64,000 nucleotides of DNA. It comes from Babylonia areolata. Taxonomy: Eukaryota > Mollusca > Gastropoda > Neogastropoda > Buccinidae. Positions 1 to 10,264 of the stretch are shown in pieces. The stretch's first letter is position 1. Each line of letters opens with the position of its first letter. The position numbers were made by a program, and so were the translations under genes. The notes under the pieces were generated by a model, which saw nothing but the letters and a program-made list of their open reading frames with translations, was not told the origin of the DNA and ran no database searches. The stretch is taken from NCBI RefSeq assembly GCF_041734735.1, contig NC_134880.1, positions 29,550,951-29,614,950 of the forward strand. Reading direction: 5' to 3'.

Positions 1-202
1 GTTGTGTCGAACACGCGTCACATGAACAGATCACACAAACACAGCCACAGAGACAGACAGGCACACACATACACACACACGCGCGCGCGCGCACGCACGC
101 ACAAACGTACACATAAACACACACACACGTACCGTCTACCCAGTCACTGAGTGCACGAATAGGTACTCAGACATCAACCCCATCCAACAGCCCCTTCACA
201 CA

Positions 203-204
<2 letters not shown>
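1..204. repeat. CA-rich low-complexity DNA
   Basis: Interrupted CA, CG and CACGCA tracts. No gene or recognisable element seen. Confidence 0.8.

Positions 205-263
<59 letters not shown>
205..263. repeat. (GT)n microsatellite
   Basis: About 28 GT units. The Cys-Val and Thr-His repeats it encodes in open frames are not proteins. Confidence 0.97.
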
Positions 264-264
<1 letters not shown>

Positions 265-484
265 TGTGACAGAGAGAAAGAGAGGGGGGATACAAACACT
301 CAGAGGTAATATATTTAGACCGATAAAAGAAAGATGTAACCTAAAGATGAGAAAGACGTATCATCTGCATGTAGTATTTCTAATTCAGACATTACACTAA
401 TGAAGGGGGGAAATAAATATTCAAACTCAGCTGCATTCTATATTTATAATTTCAAGGCTTTATACAAGTAAATACGGCTTCATA

Positions 485-800
485 CAAGCCAGCTTCATAG
501 GTTGCTCATCCAGTACAAAACTGGCATATTGGCTAATCGCTATGTCTAAGATTCTCTCCATCTTACCCATCGTCTTTCCTTGATATTTACGACCCCTTCC
601 CGTTCTCTCAGGTATTCTGGAGAAGTGATCCTTCGAGTCACCAAAGTATTTTCAAAGACACTGAATTTTAGTCAAAGAGGTTTTAAGTATTAAACACCTT
701 CTCACTGGAACTCTCTTCCTGTGGATCTCGGTCACTCACCAACTCTGTCCTTTCAAAGCGAAACTAACTACCTATCTATTCAAAATGGAATATGGATGTG
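485..800 (+). mobile_element. L2/CR1-like LINE, 3' coding fragment
   Basis: The conceptual translation carries, in scattered frames, the C-terminal landmarks of L2/CR1-like reverse transcriptase ORFs: LLIQYKTG..ANRYV, PSRSLRYSGEVILRVTKV, SQRGFKY and HWNSLPVDLGHSPTL. The same block (HWLPV, PSRSLRS, RSFSVSGPCDWNELP, TLSSFK) occurs in the better copies at 54167-54589 and 8565-9353. The copy is 5'-truncated and multiply frameshifted, hence old and inert. The downstream part merges into a GT-rich tract at 886-930. Exact clade is not resolved. Confidence 0.6.
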
Positions 801-885
801 ATGAAGCACAGTAGTTTGTCGACCTCCTCACTTCCTCTACAACCTCCTTGTGCACCACGTATTGAAGTTTTCATGTAGTGGGTGT

Positions 886-896
886 GCTTGTATGTG

Positions 897-931
<35 letters not shown>

Positions 932-932
932 G
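886..932. repeat. (GT)n microsatellite
   Basis: GT tract with a few TTT interruptions, just downstream of the LINE fragment. Confidence 0.95.
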
Positions 933-1234
933 TTTTCTTTCTTTTTATAGATGTTATTAATTCTACCAACAATGCATTATTGAACTGTTTTCTTCTTTGC
1001 AATTATTTATATTCATACATGCACAGACACCCCTTTCATCACCCAAATTACATGCAGAGTCGCTGACACTGACAGTCGCTGCCACCGGTGTTACCTCTCT
1101 TTTTACAGAATATGCATGATTTACTAACTATGCAGGCTGGCCAATCTCTCATTTCTGTCCAGCCCTCTTTAGATATGGGCTGATCGCTGCCTTATGTCTC
1201 TCACACCCTTTGGAAAGTCTTCGATATTGATTAC

Positions 1235-1445
1235 ATTTGTAACTCTCGGCTTCGGGATGTTTACCTTTTTCCTGTAGAAGGTAAAACAGGTGATCACCGG
1301 GGAGACCTGCTCAGCGTTCAGACAATGAACTCTGTCCACCTCCACATCCTCCGTCAGGTCCAGGTGGTCCGTGGACAGGTCATTGAGGAGCGGGCCTCCA
1401 GGTTGTCGATCCCCCTCTCGCTGTCTTCTGGCTTCTCGTTCAGGT
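1235..1445 (-). mobile_element. Possible LINE ORF1-like coding remnant
   Basis: This stretch is GC-richer and codon-like compared with its surroundings. Reading the minus strand gives, with one frameshift, a piece ending in EDVEVDRVHCLNAEQVSP then VITCFTFYRKKV. The pattern 'xxDRxHRLG...RPVIVKFxxYxxKxxV' is typical of transposase_22/L1-like ORF1p. The match is by eye and the reading is broken, so this is only a suggestion. It could also be a decayed exon of another gene. Nothing else recognisable lies between 932 and 1612. Confidence 0.3.
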
Positions 1446-1611
1446 CGCCGGTAATCTTCTTAGGTAAGATTCCTTTCTTCAGCTTTGACACCTAACTGAG
1501 CCCATTCCGATCAACTTTGAAAGCAGCGTAATTGTCCCACTTTTCCACACTGACCCTATGGGCTGATCCTGCGATTGCCGCAAAAAGTCAGCTTGTCTGG
1601 GTTGGGTCTGG

Positions 1612-2821
1612 TGTAACAGGCCAGATCTTACCCCGGCCAGAGATTACCCCCGTATGAACTGGCCCAGACCAGAATATACCCCCGTATAAACTAGCCTGGG
1701 CTACATCATACCCGGGGTATAGTTTGGCCTAGGCCAGTTTATATCCTATGGGCCATTTTTTTTTTACCCCCTCTTTTTCTCTGAAATACATTGATATTTG
1801 ATGAGCGCCACGATTAACAACGTTAGAATGAAGGGTATGTGAACTGCGAGGAATTTATTTTACACAACATTTATTACCAATGGGATTTTATTCAAAACTG
1901 GAAAATAATCATTGTACTTGTTGCTTGGATAAAACTGTTGTCTTATTTACAATGTGATTTTTTGATATGGAACACCTGTTTTAATTGATATTATGGGAGA
2001 CGTAGTGGCACACCACGAGAGTTGCGGTTATACAAGGTTTGTAATATGACTGTGACTGGGTATTAGTTCTATTTTATAATGGAATGCACAAAGTATAATG
2101 ACTTAGGAAACACGCGTGTACATGAAAAATATTTGTCTCCGAAGTCGGTTTTCATTTGTTGTTGTTGTTTGTTCATAGGAAGCAGATGGAATTTGTTAGC
2201 TATAAGTACGTTTATAAAATTTGCACAAGTGGTTTATTCAAATGCTGATTGTTATTTGAAACATATTTGCGTTTTCCTATTAAGTTATAGTGTTGAGGGC
2301 AAGCGCTCAATTGGAGGGCAGAAAAAACGCTACAGAGACCGTATCAAAGTGTCCCTCAAAGTCCTGCGCGTCGACATAAACACTTGGGAGACACTTGCTC
2401 TGGACCGACCAGCTTGGCGCAGCAAGATCACCAGAGGAGCCCGTGCAGCTGAAGCCAGGCGCATCAACGAATCGCAACTGATCTTCCATCTGACTCTTGA
2501 AGCCATGGTCATATTTGAATCCGAAGGACGAACATCATCACATCACTTTTTTGCATTAATTATAAAGTGGCTTGAGCGTTGGAAGGAGTTATATGAATTC
2601 CCATTATATTATTATTATTATCATCATGATCATAATCACCATCATCATTAATGTAAATGTGATACAGACTGGTTGGGAGAGCGAAGTGTACACAGGGGAT
2701 ATATTCCAGCCAGGAGGGGTATGAAATGGCCTAGGCTGGTTTTAAACCGGGGTAAAAAGTAGCCTTGGCTACTTCTTACCCGGGATAAGAACCAGCCAGG
2801 GATAGAGTTCCGCCTGTTACA
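1612..2821. mobile_element. Non-autonomous DNA transposon-like element with TIRs
   Basis: The ends are inverted copies: TGTAACAGGC at 1612-1621 and its reverse complement at 2812-2821. Similarity continues imperfectly inward (AGATCTTACCCC against GGAACTCTATCCC). Both arms, about 1612-1745 and 2680-2821, are built of degenerate, partly palindromic units of the type TACCCCGGTATAAACTGGCC. No clear target-site duplication is visible, so the superfamily is open. The interior holds AT-rich sequence, a captured LINE coding fragment (2287-2490) and an ATT/ATC-rich tract (2605-2650). No transposase ORF was seen. Confidence 0.55.
2287..2490 (+). mobile_element. RTE-like LINE fragment, C-terminal domain of RT ORF
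   Basis: Open reading gives GKRSIGGQKKRYRDRIK, then VDINTWETLALDRPAWRSKI and TRGARAAEARR. This corresponds to the segment following the reverse transcriptase core in the window's RTE-like LINEs (compare GAPKKRYKDSLKKALGACHID...WRRTIHQAV at 46503-48998, and RPCKRFKDTLETNLKACDID at 13750-13850). The fragment lacks the catalytic core and sits inside the TIR element 1612-2821, so it was probably carried by it. Confidence 0.7.
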
Positions 2822-3580
2822 ACGGACTGATTTCAATGTCATCACAACGTAGCAACAAATGGTCACAGAATAAACGGTGCAGGCGCAACCCACGGGTTAC
2901 ACCGTCCATTCGTTGTGCGAGTCTCACAATCGCCACTGGCGAAGCCTTTTTCCTCATGGCTCGCTTCAACATGAAACTGAGGTATGTTGACAAGAAGCCG
3001 ATGCAAACAAACCCAATTTTTTCAGCGGAAGAAATTGTTCTTCGGGATTCTTGTAGCAAAGTCTTCACCACCTCACAAATCTGCGTCCAGGACAATCACC
3101 GATTAGTGTCTCAGGAGCTTGTAAGTCCGTATGCTCGCAGCAACAACAGTGCACAGCCCCAGAGAAAGAGAGAGAGAGAGAGAAAGAGATTAATTCAATA
3201 AAGGTCGTGGCCCCTCATTAAGTGGGTCCTGTGAACAAATATCCGAACAATACAAATTGCACTAATGACAATAGTAAATGAACAAGTACAAATGATACAC
3301 TACAAACTGAACAGTGCACAATTTATGATTAAATGCATGATACACTGTGAACTTTAAATGCCTTATGTAGGTAAATAGCAAACTGAGTGGAGAGACAGAC
3401 AGTAACAGAGACAGAGAATCAAATCTGAATCAACAAACCGAACCGCAACGAGTACCAACAGATACCTTTAACCGTTAACGCAGCTGTTTTATTGTCGTGT
3501 TCAGTTCCCTTTTTATGTTTCTCGATGACCGTAGAGCAACGGTACGTTCCTTCGTCTTGACATCTGATCTATCACACACT

Positions 3581-3583
<3 letters not shown>
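2822..3583. other. Unassigned DNA
   Basis: Open frames on both strands overlap at 2817-3201 (for example ICVQDNHRLVSQ on plus and ICEVVKTLLQESRRTISSAE on minus), but neither matches a family I know nor has convincing exon borders. A GA tract lies near 3168-3187. I see no element here. Confidence 0.5.
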
Positions 3584-3624
<41 letters not shown>

Positions 3625-3750
3625 TGCTTGCACACACGCGCACACACATTCACACAAAAACACTCAGAGAGACAGACAGACTGATGAGACGGAGGGGAGA
3701 GAAAGAGAGAAAATGAGTGTATGTGAGTGTATATGTGCATGATACAAAGA

Positions 3751-3789
<39 letters not shown>

Positions 3790-3870
3790 GCAGGGCGAGG
3801 AGAGAAAGAGACAGAAAAAAAAACCCAAAACACACACACCCATACCCCACAAATACACAAAGATAAGAGA
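3584..3870. repeat. Cluster of CA and GA microsatellites
   Basis: CA tracts at 3584-3622 and 3752-3786 with GAGA-rich DNA between and after them. Confidence 0.9.
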
Positions 3871-4668
3871 GAGAGGGACAGAGACAACCAGTTAAGAAGA
3901 AAAGTGAAATTTGAACAACAGATAGAGGGATGTCAGGCAGCATTCAAGTATTCGGCGGAAAATTAGTGATCAGAAGGAAACTGGTAGAACGACAAAAACA
4001 ACAAATGGAACAAATAAAACATTGAACTCGGTTTTAGGGATTTTCCTCTCACTGCTTTTACTTCAATTGATTCTTCTTGTACTTTTCATTGATTAGTCCA
4101 GTACGCAGCCCAACCGACCACGCAAGACAATATCGGAGCTGGAAATTCCACAAGTACCATCAAGCCACAAAAAAATCCAATAGAAAAAAAGGTAAAATAA
4201 GATATAGAATACGGCTTTTTATTTATTTTTTTATTTTTTTTTTTTTTTAAAGAAATAAGAACTTCGGGTATCATTGCAGTATCAAAGCGTCTATACCCAT
4301 GAAGTCCCTCTTATTTATTTTTACTTTTCAGCGGTAGATCGGTAATTGAGGAGCAAATCAAAATCGAAATTTGATATTCCCAATACCGTTCACGATGATT
4401 TTAGATCTGTATCTTTCTTTCGTTACTTCATCTCTTCTCTAAGCTTAATTTTTCTCCTATTTTTGTTTTCATTTTTTAAATAGATGCCTAATAATCTTTC
4501 AGCGAACACATTACATGAGCGCTAAAAGTCCAAATTATCACCATCGCCGAGGACAGACAATAAATAAAGAAACGAGAAAAGTCAGCAGAAACAAACAGCA
4601 ACAACAACAAATTATTGCTTGTTGGCTGAGGATGCTGCATGCAGATTGGAAGAATGTGAATCTCTCCA

Positions 4669-4842
4669 TTAACAAACCATCATCAATACTAACACCAGTA
4701 CTATTACCATTATCGCAACCAATGCCGAAACTACAAATACTGTTACTTTTGCTGCTAATACTATCATTGCTACTGTCGGTGCAGCTGCTACAACTACACC
4801 CCAATCTAATAATGATAATACTATTGAAAGCATAAATCCAAC
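4669..4842 (-). other. Hydrophobic low-complexity read-through after exon E18
   Basis: On the minus strand the frame of exon E18 stays open for about 57 more codons to a TAA at 4669. It encodes a strongly hydrophobic run (for example VVVAAAPTVAMIVLAAK, then VSALVAIMVIVLVLVL). At the DNA level this is degenerate trinucleotide repeat (GTA/GCA/GTT). Either it is the start of an intron (weak donor AAG|GTTGGA) or the last exon encodes a C-terminal membrane segment. I favour intron, because the codons are near-periodic repeat, but the sequence does not settle it. Confidence 0.35.
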
Positions 4843-4962
4843 CTTGGTGATTGCATAGGTGACACTAGATTGGGCAATGGATCCAGACACCTGAGTGTGG
4901 GGACGATTGATGTTGTCCAAGGCCTGTCCTCCCCTGAAACCAGTCTCTGCTGTGACGTAGTC
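4843..4962 (-). CDS. Exon E18 of the TSP1-array gene, C-terminal region of unknown family
   Basis: A 120-nt, 40-codon, phase 0-0 exon. The acceptor follows a pyrimidine-rich stretch (CTTCCTTTTGTTG..GGACAG|GACTAC). The product begins DYVTAETGFRGGQALDNINR and continues PHTQVSGSIAQSSVTYAITK. Codon usage is GC-rich compared with the flanks, as in exon E17. Phase 0 at its start agrees with phase 0 at the end of E17. The donor would be AAG|GTTGGA, which is weak; the frame also stays open downstream. I do not recognise the domain. The exon is an inference from phase, composition and splice signals. Confidence 0.55.
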
Positions 4963-5289
4963 CTGTCCGTGACAACAAAAGGAAGCTGAGAAGCAGACAT
5001 TTCCAACGATCAGAAGGTGAGTTCTGCTAAAGTGTTGCTTCCTCTCCTTTTCCAACCGACACACGTTCTCTCCTGTCTCATACGTTTTCCTCTCTACACT
5101 TTTACACTTACTTAAAAAGTGTAAATCATGCGTCAAAACGAATCCTCTACCGCTGCTTCGTCATCTGTGTCAAACTAAGCTGCCCACAAGGCATATCTAC
5201 AAATTCAATAACATGAACGCTGCAGAATTTGGCTTCCTGTCAGTCGGAACATTGTTACTGAACAGCTTGATGTTCGTTTGTGGATAACC

Positions 5290-5465
5290 CAATCAGATTA
5301 TGGAAGCAGTCGATGTTATAACCCAGTGTTCAGTTGTGTGTGTGTCCATGGTAAACTTTATCATTGTCATTTTCTCTTGAAATACTTTGTCTGCCGATAC
5401 CAAATTTGGCATAGATTTTGGAAGCAGTCAGTGTTATTACCCAGTATTCAGTTGTCTCTCTGTGT
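5290..5465 (-). repeat. Copy of a dispersed CA-tract repeat, internally duplicated
   Basis: On the minus strand it reads CCAAATTTGG..CGGCAGACAAAG..AGAGAAAATGACAATG..GTTTACCATGGACACACAC, the same string of landmarks as the repeats at 41785-41985 and 52830-53000. A 40-bp segment containing GGAAGCAGTC..TGTTAT..ACCCAGT..TTCAGTTGT occurs twice, near 5302 and 5420, a direct duplication with a period of about 118 bp. Confidence 0.6.
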
Positions 5466-5629
5466 TGTGGTGGGGGGGTGGAGGTAGGGGGTAGGATGGG
5501 GTTTCAGAACAAAGGGTCTCCCTCTTGTGCCCTTCAGTGCTACACTTGGTAAGGGCCCGATTGTCAGGCATTTGTTACATTTTTTTTTCTTTTAATTTTT
5601 CTGTTGTTCTTTGTGGTATGTGCCAGCCT

Positions 5630-7095
5630 GGAATGTATCGATCCTCACTTCTGATGTGCTGGTAACAGCAGAGGTCGTCCTGACTGACAAGTGCTCAGTC
5701 CCTCCACCCGTGGCAGTGCGCACTCCCAGAGGGACACTAAATACCAGGGGATAAGTGGTGCTGGTCCTTCATGCAGCCCAGCGGGTCCCAGGGCGGGTAC
5801 GATGGGGGAATTCACCCTGGGCGCCACCCACCCTGTGAGTCCATTCCCAACGGCCAAAGGCGCCTGGATGTCCAGGAAGGGGATAACAGGTTGGAGGGAG
5901 GTTTCGATGTCGATCCCACCAGCAGGCTGACGGAACGAGAGTCCAAAACTGTCTGCCCAGCACAGGTCTCTTCTAACAGAGGAAACTGGCAATATAGTAA
6001 GAACGTCTGTCACGAGCCAGTGTCCGACAGGGAGGGGCAACCAGAGTGTAACCACGTCGCCTTTGACATATCCCTTTTGTATCCCTAGACCAAAGCTTCT
6101 TGAGAGAGAGAGAGGGTGGATAGCGGGTTCATGTGCCCCACCTCTCACTAGCTGTACCCTCCCGCAGGAATCTGAAGTCCCAGACCAAAGGTTCCAGAAA
6201 AAAGGGGGCGAGAAAGCGTGAATGCTTGTCACAGACCCCTCCATGGACCCACAGGTGTCAGGAGAGGGGCACTAGAAAGTGAGGATCACACGACCTGTAC
6301 CCTATCCTGGGGGGCTGTGATTTGGGGTGGGTTAATAGAGAGATGCCCATCAAGGCCACTGAAACCTCCCCCACTGAGGGAAGTGGAGGAGGTGACTCAG
6401 CATGGATGGGTTTGGGGGGTGGGGACGTAGAGAGTCGTCCCACCACTGACAGTCTCAGTGCACTACTGTGAGTAAAGGATGGTCACTAAATCCCCCAAAG
6501 AGAAACGTTCTCCCTCCAACCTCCAGCACTGGACACATAAATGGCAAGGCTCGCACCCAAACCACACTCTGGCTGGGATAATTTGGAGGATAGGTGAGGA
6601 ACGACCTTGCTTGTCTTCTGCTTCCTATCAATTTATACAATTAAGTGATGTGCGTGCTTACATTTTTCGATGATATTATATTATTTTATATATTTTTTAT
6701 TATATTATCTATTTCATTCTATTTTGAAATTGTTTCTTTGCTTCCGTGATTAACTTGCTTTTTCTTTATGTACTATTCTTCTCTTTTTTTCAAAATTTGC
6801 CAAGGGGGCAACAAAAAACCAACAACACTTTTGTGCTTATTCCTTCATCATATCGTTCATTCGTTCGTTCTGTCCCCTTACAGACCGATCTTAAAGTTGA
6901 GCCCTCTGCCCATGATCTGGGTCAAGAGACCCCAGTCGAAAAACAGGAGAACCCAGAGACTCCAGGCTTGGGATTCCAAGTTCAGCATACCAGGGTGGAA
7001 TGTGACGCATAATGACCAGGTCAAGTCAAGTTTCACGCTTTGAGCTTGAAAAGAGAAAGGACAGTGTGGAAAACAGTACAAAGAAAAATAGAGAT
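5630..7095. repeat. Unclassified GC-rich interspersed repeat
   Basis: GC-rich block with overlapping open frames on both strands, the longest 199 codons on minus at 5645-6244, with no recognisable domain. Parts recur at 39840-40330: CCCCTTACAGACCG, CATGAAT/CATGATC..GGGTC..GACCCC, CACTGA(G/C)A(C/G)..GTCTCAGTG, and a GTTC-rich end with AAAGGACAG. The block is therefore a repeat, not a single-copy gene. Its class is unknown; an old LINE 5' region or Helitron-like DNA are possible. Confidence 0.5.
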
Positions 7096-7194
7096 TCACA
7101 GAGAAACCATATAATATATCCATGCAAGAAAATAACATTTGAAATGCTTTTAAACGTTTGTGGCAAGAATGGAGCAAACAGAAAATAGACTTAG

Positions 7195-7350
7195 GAAACG
7201 GGGCCGACAGTCAATTGCACTGAATGGCTGAGCAGAGGATGGCCTGGGCAGACGCGTTTTAGTACTGAATTAGCCGCGAAATTTGGCCAACACATAGAAA
7301 ACCAGCAGGCCTATTTGCATCAGTTTAACATAAGAAAGTACGTGACAGCA
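7195..7350 (+). repeat. Dispersed repeat R4, copy 1
   Basis: Carries the landmarks TTGCACTGAATGGCTGAGCAGA, then TAGCCGCGAAATTTGGCCAA and CCTATTTGCATCAGTTTAACAT. The same order is seen at 33830-34000 (inverted), 42080-42215 and 58110-58245. No coding capacity. Confidence 0.7.
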
Positions 7351-7455
7351 AACCGTACTTTAAAACCGGTGTAAACTGCTTTTCCAAGGACACAACACCA
7401 TTCCTAAACAGGGCTCCAAACTTTGATCACTGGTGACCTGATGGATAGAACTTAC

Positions 7456-7628
7456 GATGGTGGATGCAGCGGCGACTTTTCCCAGCGCGATACGCTTGAC
7501 AACGTCCCCTGGACAGGTCACGGCCTGACAGGTCATGATGACCCCGACCCTGGCAGCATTGGAGTCACTCTCCACGGTCACAATTCTGTGGTTCAGGGTG
7601 ATACTGGCCCCCGTCTGCCTGCCTTCTT
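7456..7628 (-). CDS. Exon E17 of the TSP1-array gene, non-TSP1 region
   Basis: A 173-nt exon, acceptor TTAACAG|AAGAAGG, donor ATC|GTAAGTT (near-perfect). It starts in phase 1, matching the end of the last TSP1 exon (17067), and ends in phase 0, matching E18. The product includes GRQTGASITLNHRIVTVESD, then VGVIMTCQAVTCPGDVVKRI and ALGKVAAASTI, with two cysteines. Its GC content and codon pattern stand out from the flanking AT-rich DNA. The nearly 9.4-kb intron between it and the TSP1 array holds an RTE-like LINE. I do not recognise the family; an extracellular beta-type module is possible. Confidence 0.65.
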
Positions 7629-7896
7629 CTGTTAACAGGGAAACAGAAACACGTTTGTTTCAGTTTGTTTCAAGAACCAGGAGAGACATTTCGTACGATC
7701 ACAAGGTGAGTTGGACTTAAGTGGCCAAAGTGGCAAGTCAAGATAAATCTGTTGAATTATAAAAAAAAAAGTCTGACATTTGTTCTAAACGGATATCAAC
7801 ACCTCTGGGCATGGCAGCGGTATGCAGATAACAAATTCTATTAAAACATGTTTACTTATGGATATTGTTGCCAAACCCACCTGACATTACAGGACA

Positions 7897-7898
7897 TG

Positions 7899-7960
<62 letters not shown>
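7897..7960. repeat. (CA)n(TA)n compound microsatellite
   Basis: About 16 CA units run directly into about 14 TA units. Confidence 0.95.
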
Positions 7961-7963
<3 letters not shown>

Positions 7964-8217
7964 CGTACATACATATCAATTAAACTGTTTTCTCTCTTCG
8001 AAAAAAACAAACAAAACAAAAACACGTAAATTTGCCATCAATACCTTCATCAGCAAAACTTCTCAACAGAACATAATTGGATCAACATTGTACCAAGAGT
8101 ATTTAGAACTTCATCTTGATAATTTCTAACACATCTGGAATGTTTATATTCATCATCATAGTCGCCATCGAGTTCTATGGACCTATCCGGCAGTTCAGGT
8201 CCCGACCAATCAGATAA

Positions 8218-9388
8218 TAATAATAATAATAATAATAATGGATACTTATATAGCACACTATCCAGAAATCTGCTCTAGGTGCTTTACAAAAACGCTTTTG
8301 ATAACATAAAACATTATATCTATATTACATACACACACCAAAATGTGACCACACACACACACACGCACGCACGCACGCGCACACACACACGCACGCACGC
8401 ACGCACACACACACACTGCATACATACATTTTAACATACATGTGTATCTAACAGCTACCCTAACACATACGCACACATAGGCAGGCACAAACTTACATAA
8501 ACACACGCACACACAATACACATTCATATACATGCATGTAGTTGTTGACCTGCCACAATTGAACTTATTGCTGAGGGAATAGGTGAGTTTTGAGACGAGA
8601 TTTAAAAGATGCGAGGGAATCAGAATGACGGAGGTTATCAGGGAGCTTGTTCCACGTCTTTGGCGATTGAAAAGAAAACGATCTGTGTCCATAGGTCTTA
8701 CTTCTGACGTGAGGTATCCTGAGAAGTCGAGTATCAGAGGAAGAACGGAGCTGGCGAGACAGGGTATAGATATGGATGAGTTCAGAAAGATACTTGGGGC
8801 CAGATCCGTTGACTGCAGAAAAGGTCAGAGTGGATAGCTTATAGTCTATTCGATCAGAAACAGGCAACCAGTGGAGAGACTGAAGGAGAGGAGAAACATG
8901 GTCAAATTTAGAAGCTCTGCAAATGAGTCTGGCAGCGTTATTCTGAATTCGTTGGAGTCTGTCTAACAGGTATTTGGGAAGGCCGGCCAAAAGAGAGTTG
9001 CAGTAATCCAATCTTGAGAGAACCAGAGAGCATACAAGTGTCTTGGTTGCATCGGTTGAGAGATAGTGGCGGATAGAGCTGATTCTACGCAGTTCCAAAT
9101 AGGCAACTTTACAGATATTCGAAATGTGCTGTTGGAAGGAAAGAGACTGGTCCAGGATTACACCAAGACTGCGAACAGAGGGAGAAAGTGAAACAGGTGT
9201 GCTATTGATCAGAACAGAGTCAGGAAAGGAAGGATGTTGACGAAACTTCTTTGAACAGGTTATCATCAATTCAGTCTTATCATCATTTAATTGCAGCTTG
9301 TTGAGAGTCATCCAGTCTTTTAGGCCAGCAATGCACTCCTGTGTTTGAGTCACCAGTGTATCAAATTCAGCTATGGAAGCCGACTGAT
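8218..9388 (-). mobile_element. 5'-truncated L2/CR1-like LINE with an intact C-terminal ORF
   Basis: The minus-strand ORF (8565 to at least 9353) is open for 262 codons. It encodes the end of the reverse transcriptase and the C-terminal domain: LKDWMTLNKLQLNDDKTELM (RT motif D region), then LGVILDQSLSFQQHI, LSRLDYCNSLLAGLP, SPLLQSLHWLPVSDRIDYKL and NKLPDNLRHSDSLASFKSRL. The catalytic YADD is missing because of 5' truncation near 9388. The 3' UTR (8218-8564) is CA/CG-rich and ends in ATT repeats (8218-8240) after GTGCTATATAAGTATCC, the family's 3' signature. An open ORF after truncation suggests a fairly recent insertion. Confidence 0.85.
8350..8416. repeat. CA/CGCA microsatellite in the LINE 3' UTR
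   Basis: Interrupted CACACGCACGCA tract inside the 3' UTR of the L2-like LINE. Confidence 0.9.
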
Positions 9389-9890
9389 AAAATTAAACAA
9401 ATCTTTTGATTCCAAGAAAGACAGAATATATTGTTCAAGCAGTTCTGGATAGAATATACACCCGTAATCTTTCTTTTCATAACACGCACTCTTTACTGGA
9501 TTGTTATAAACACCATGTCTTTATCGCAACCGAAAGAACTGCTTATCTGTTGTTTTCAAAAATCTGATAAGATTCGTTTCTAGCCTACAGTTCTTCCAGA
9601 AGATTATAGCTTCACAGCAGGTGGTTTACTAACAATCGCAAAAGTCTTTGAAGTACACATCAGAATTATACAATTACATTGTAAACGTTTCGGAAAGGAA
9701 GCAAATATCAAAAGATATGATATGATGTACAAAAACAAGATCTGTTCTCACAGAAGCTAAACCATTTATAATCCAATAGCAAAGGGCAAATATGTTTCCA
9801 CTGCTTTGGTTTCTGTCATTTAGTTGGGTTTTTTTTATTAATTGTTTTTTTTTTTATGGTACATGTGTCTGCGTTAAAGCGGTCTGTCTT
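9389..9890. other. Intron DNA, nothing recognised
   Basis: AT-rich sequence between two LINEs, without ORF, repeat signature or exon signal that I can see. Confidence 0.5.
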
Positions 9891-10264
9891 TGTGTGTGTG
9901 TGTTTCGTGTTGTCCTGTTGCAGGTCTTGGAATCTTTCATATTTGTCAGCGTCAGTGTGGTGTATACGTGCAGTGTGGTCCGCCTTGCTGCCCCACGCAA
10001 CCTCGTCCAGTCTTGGCTGACAGCTTGAAGAACAGATTCTTAGTCTGTCGTTCACATCCTTATGCGCGGCATTTCTGTTGTTGCTGGCGTGGGTCGACCA
10101 AGGATCAAGTCAGCCTATATTCAAACGTCTGTGGTTGGACTGTGCTGGTTCAAAGCGTGGTCCTGCTGCGTCACACATGGAAGAAGTGGGAGTTTCTGCC
10201 CTGATGACAGGGTGAGAGTAGCGGCGACATTAAGTCTGCCGTTTTTGGTGTCAGGTCAGGGGCA

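Noticed and set aside
206-400. Open frames encoding Cys-Val or Thr-His repeats, here and at 3497-3887, 16272-16478, 22827-23184, 25690-25980, 30821-31190, 43873-44299, 51474-51748 and 59276-59470
   Set aside because: They are translations of CA/GT microsatellites with no other coding evidence.
2817-3201. Overlapping open frames on both strands
   Set aside because: No family match or convincing start or splice site; kept as unassigned DNA.
5645-6244. 199-codon minus-strand open frame
   Set aside because: Lies in a GC-rich interspersed repeat with related sequence at 39840-40330; no domain, no splice logic.
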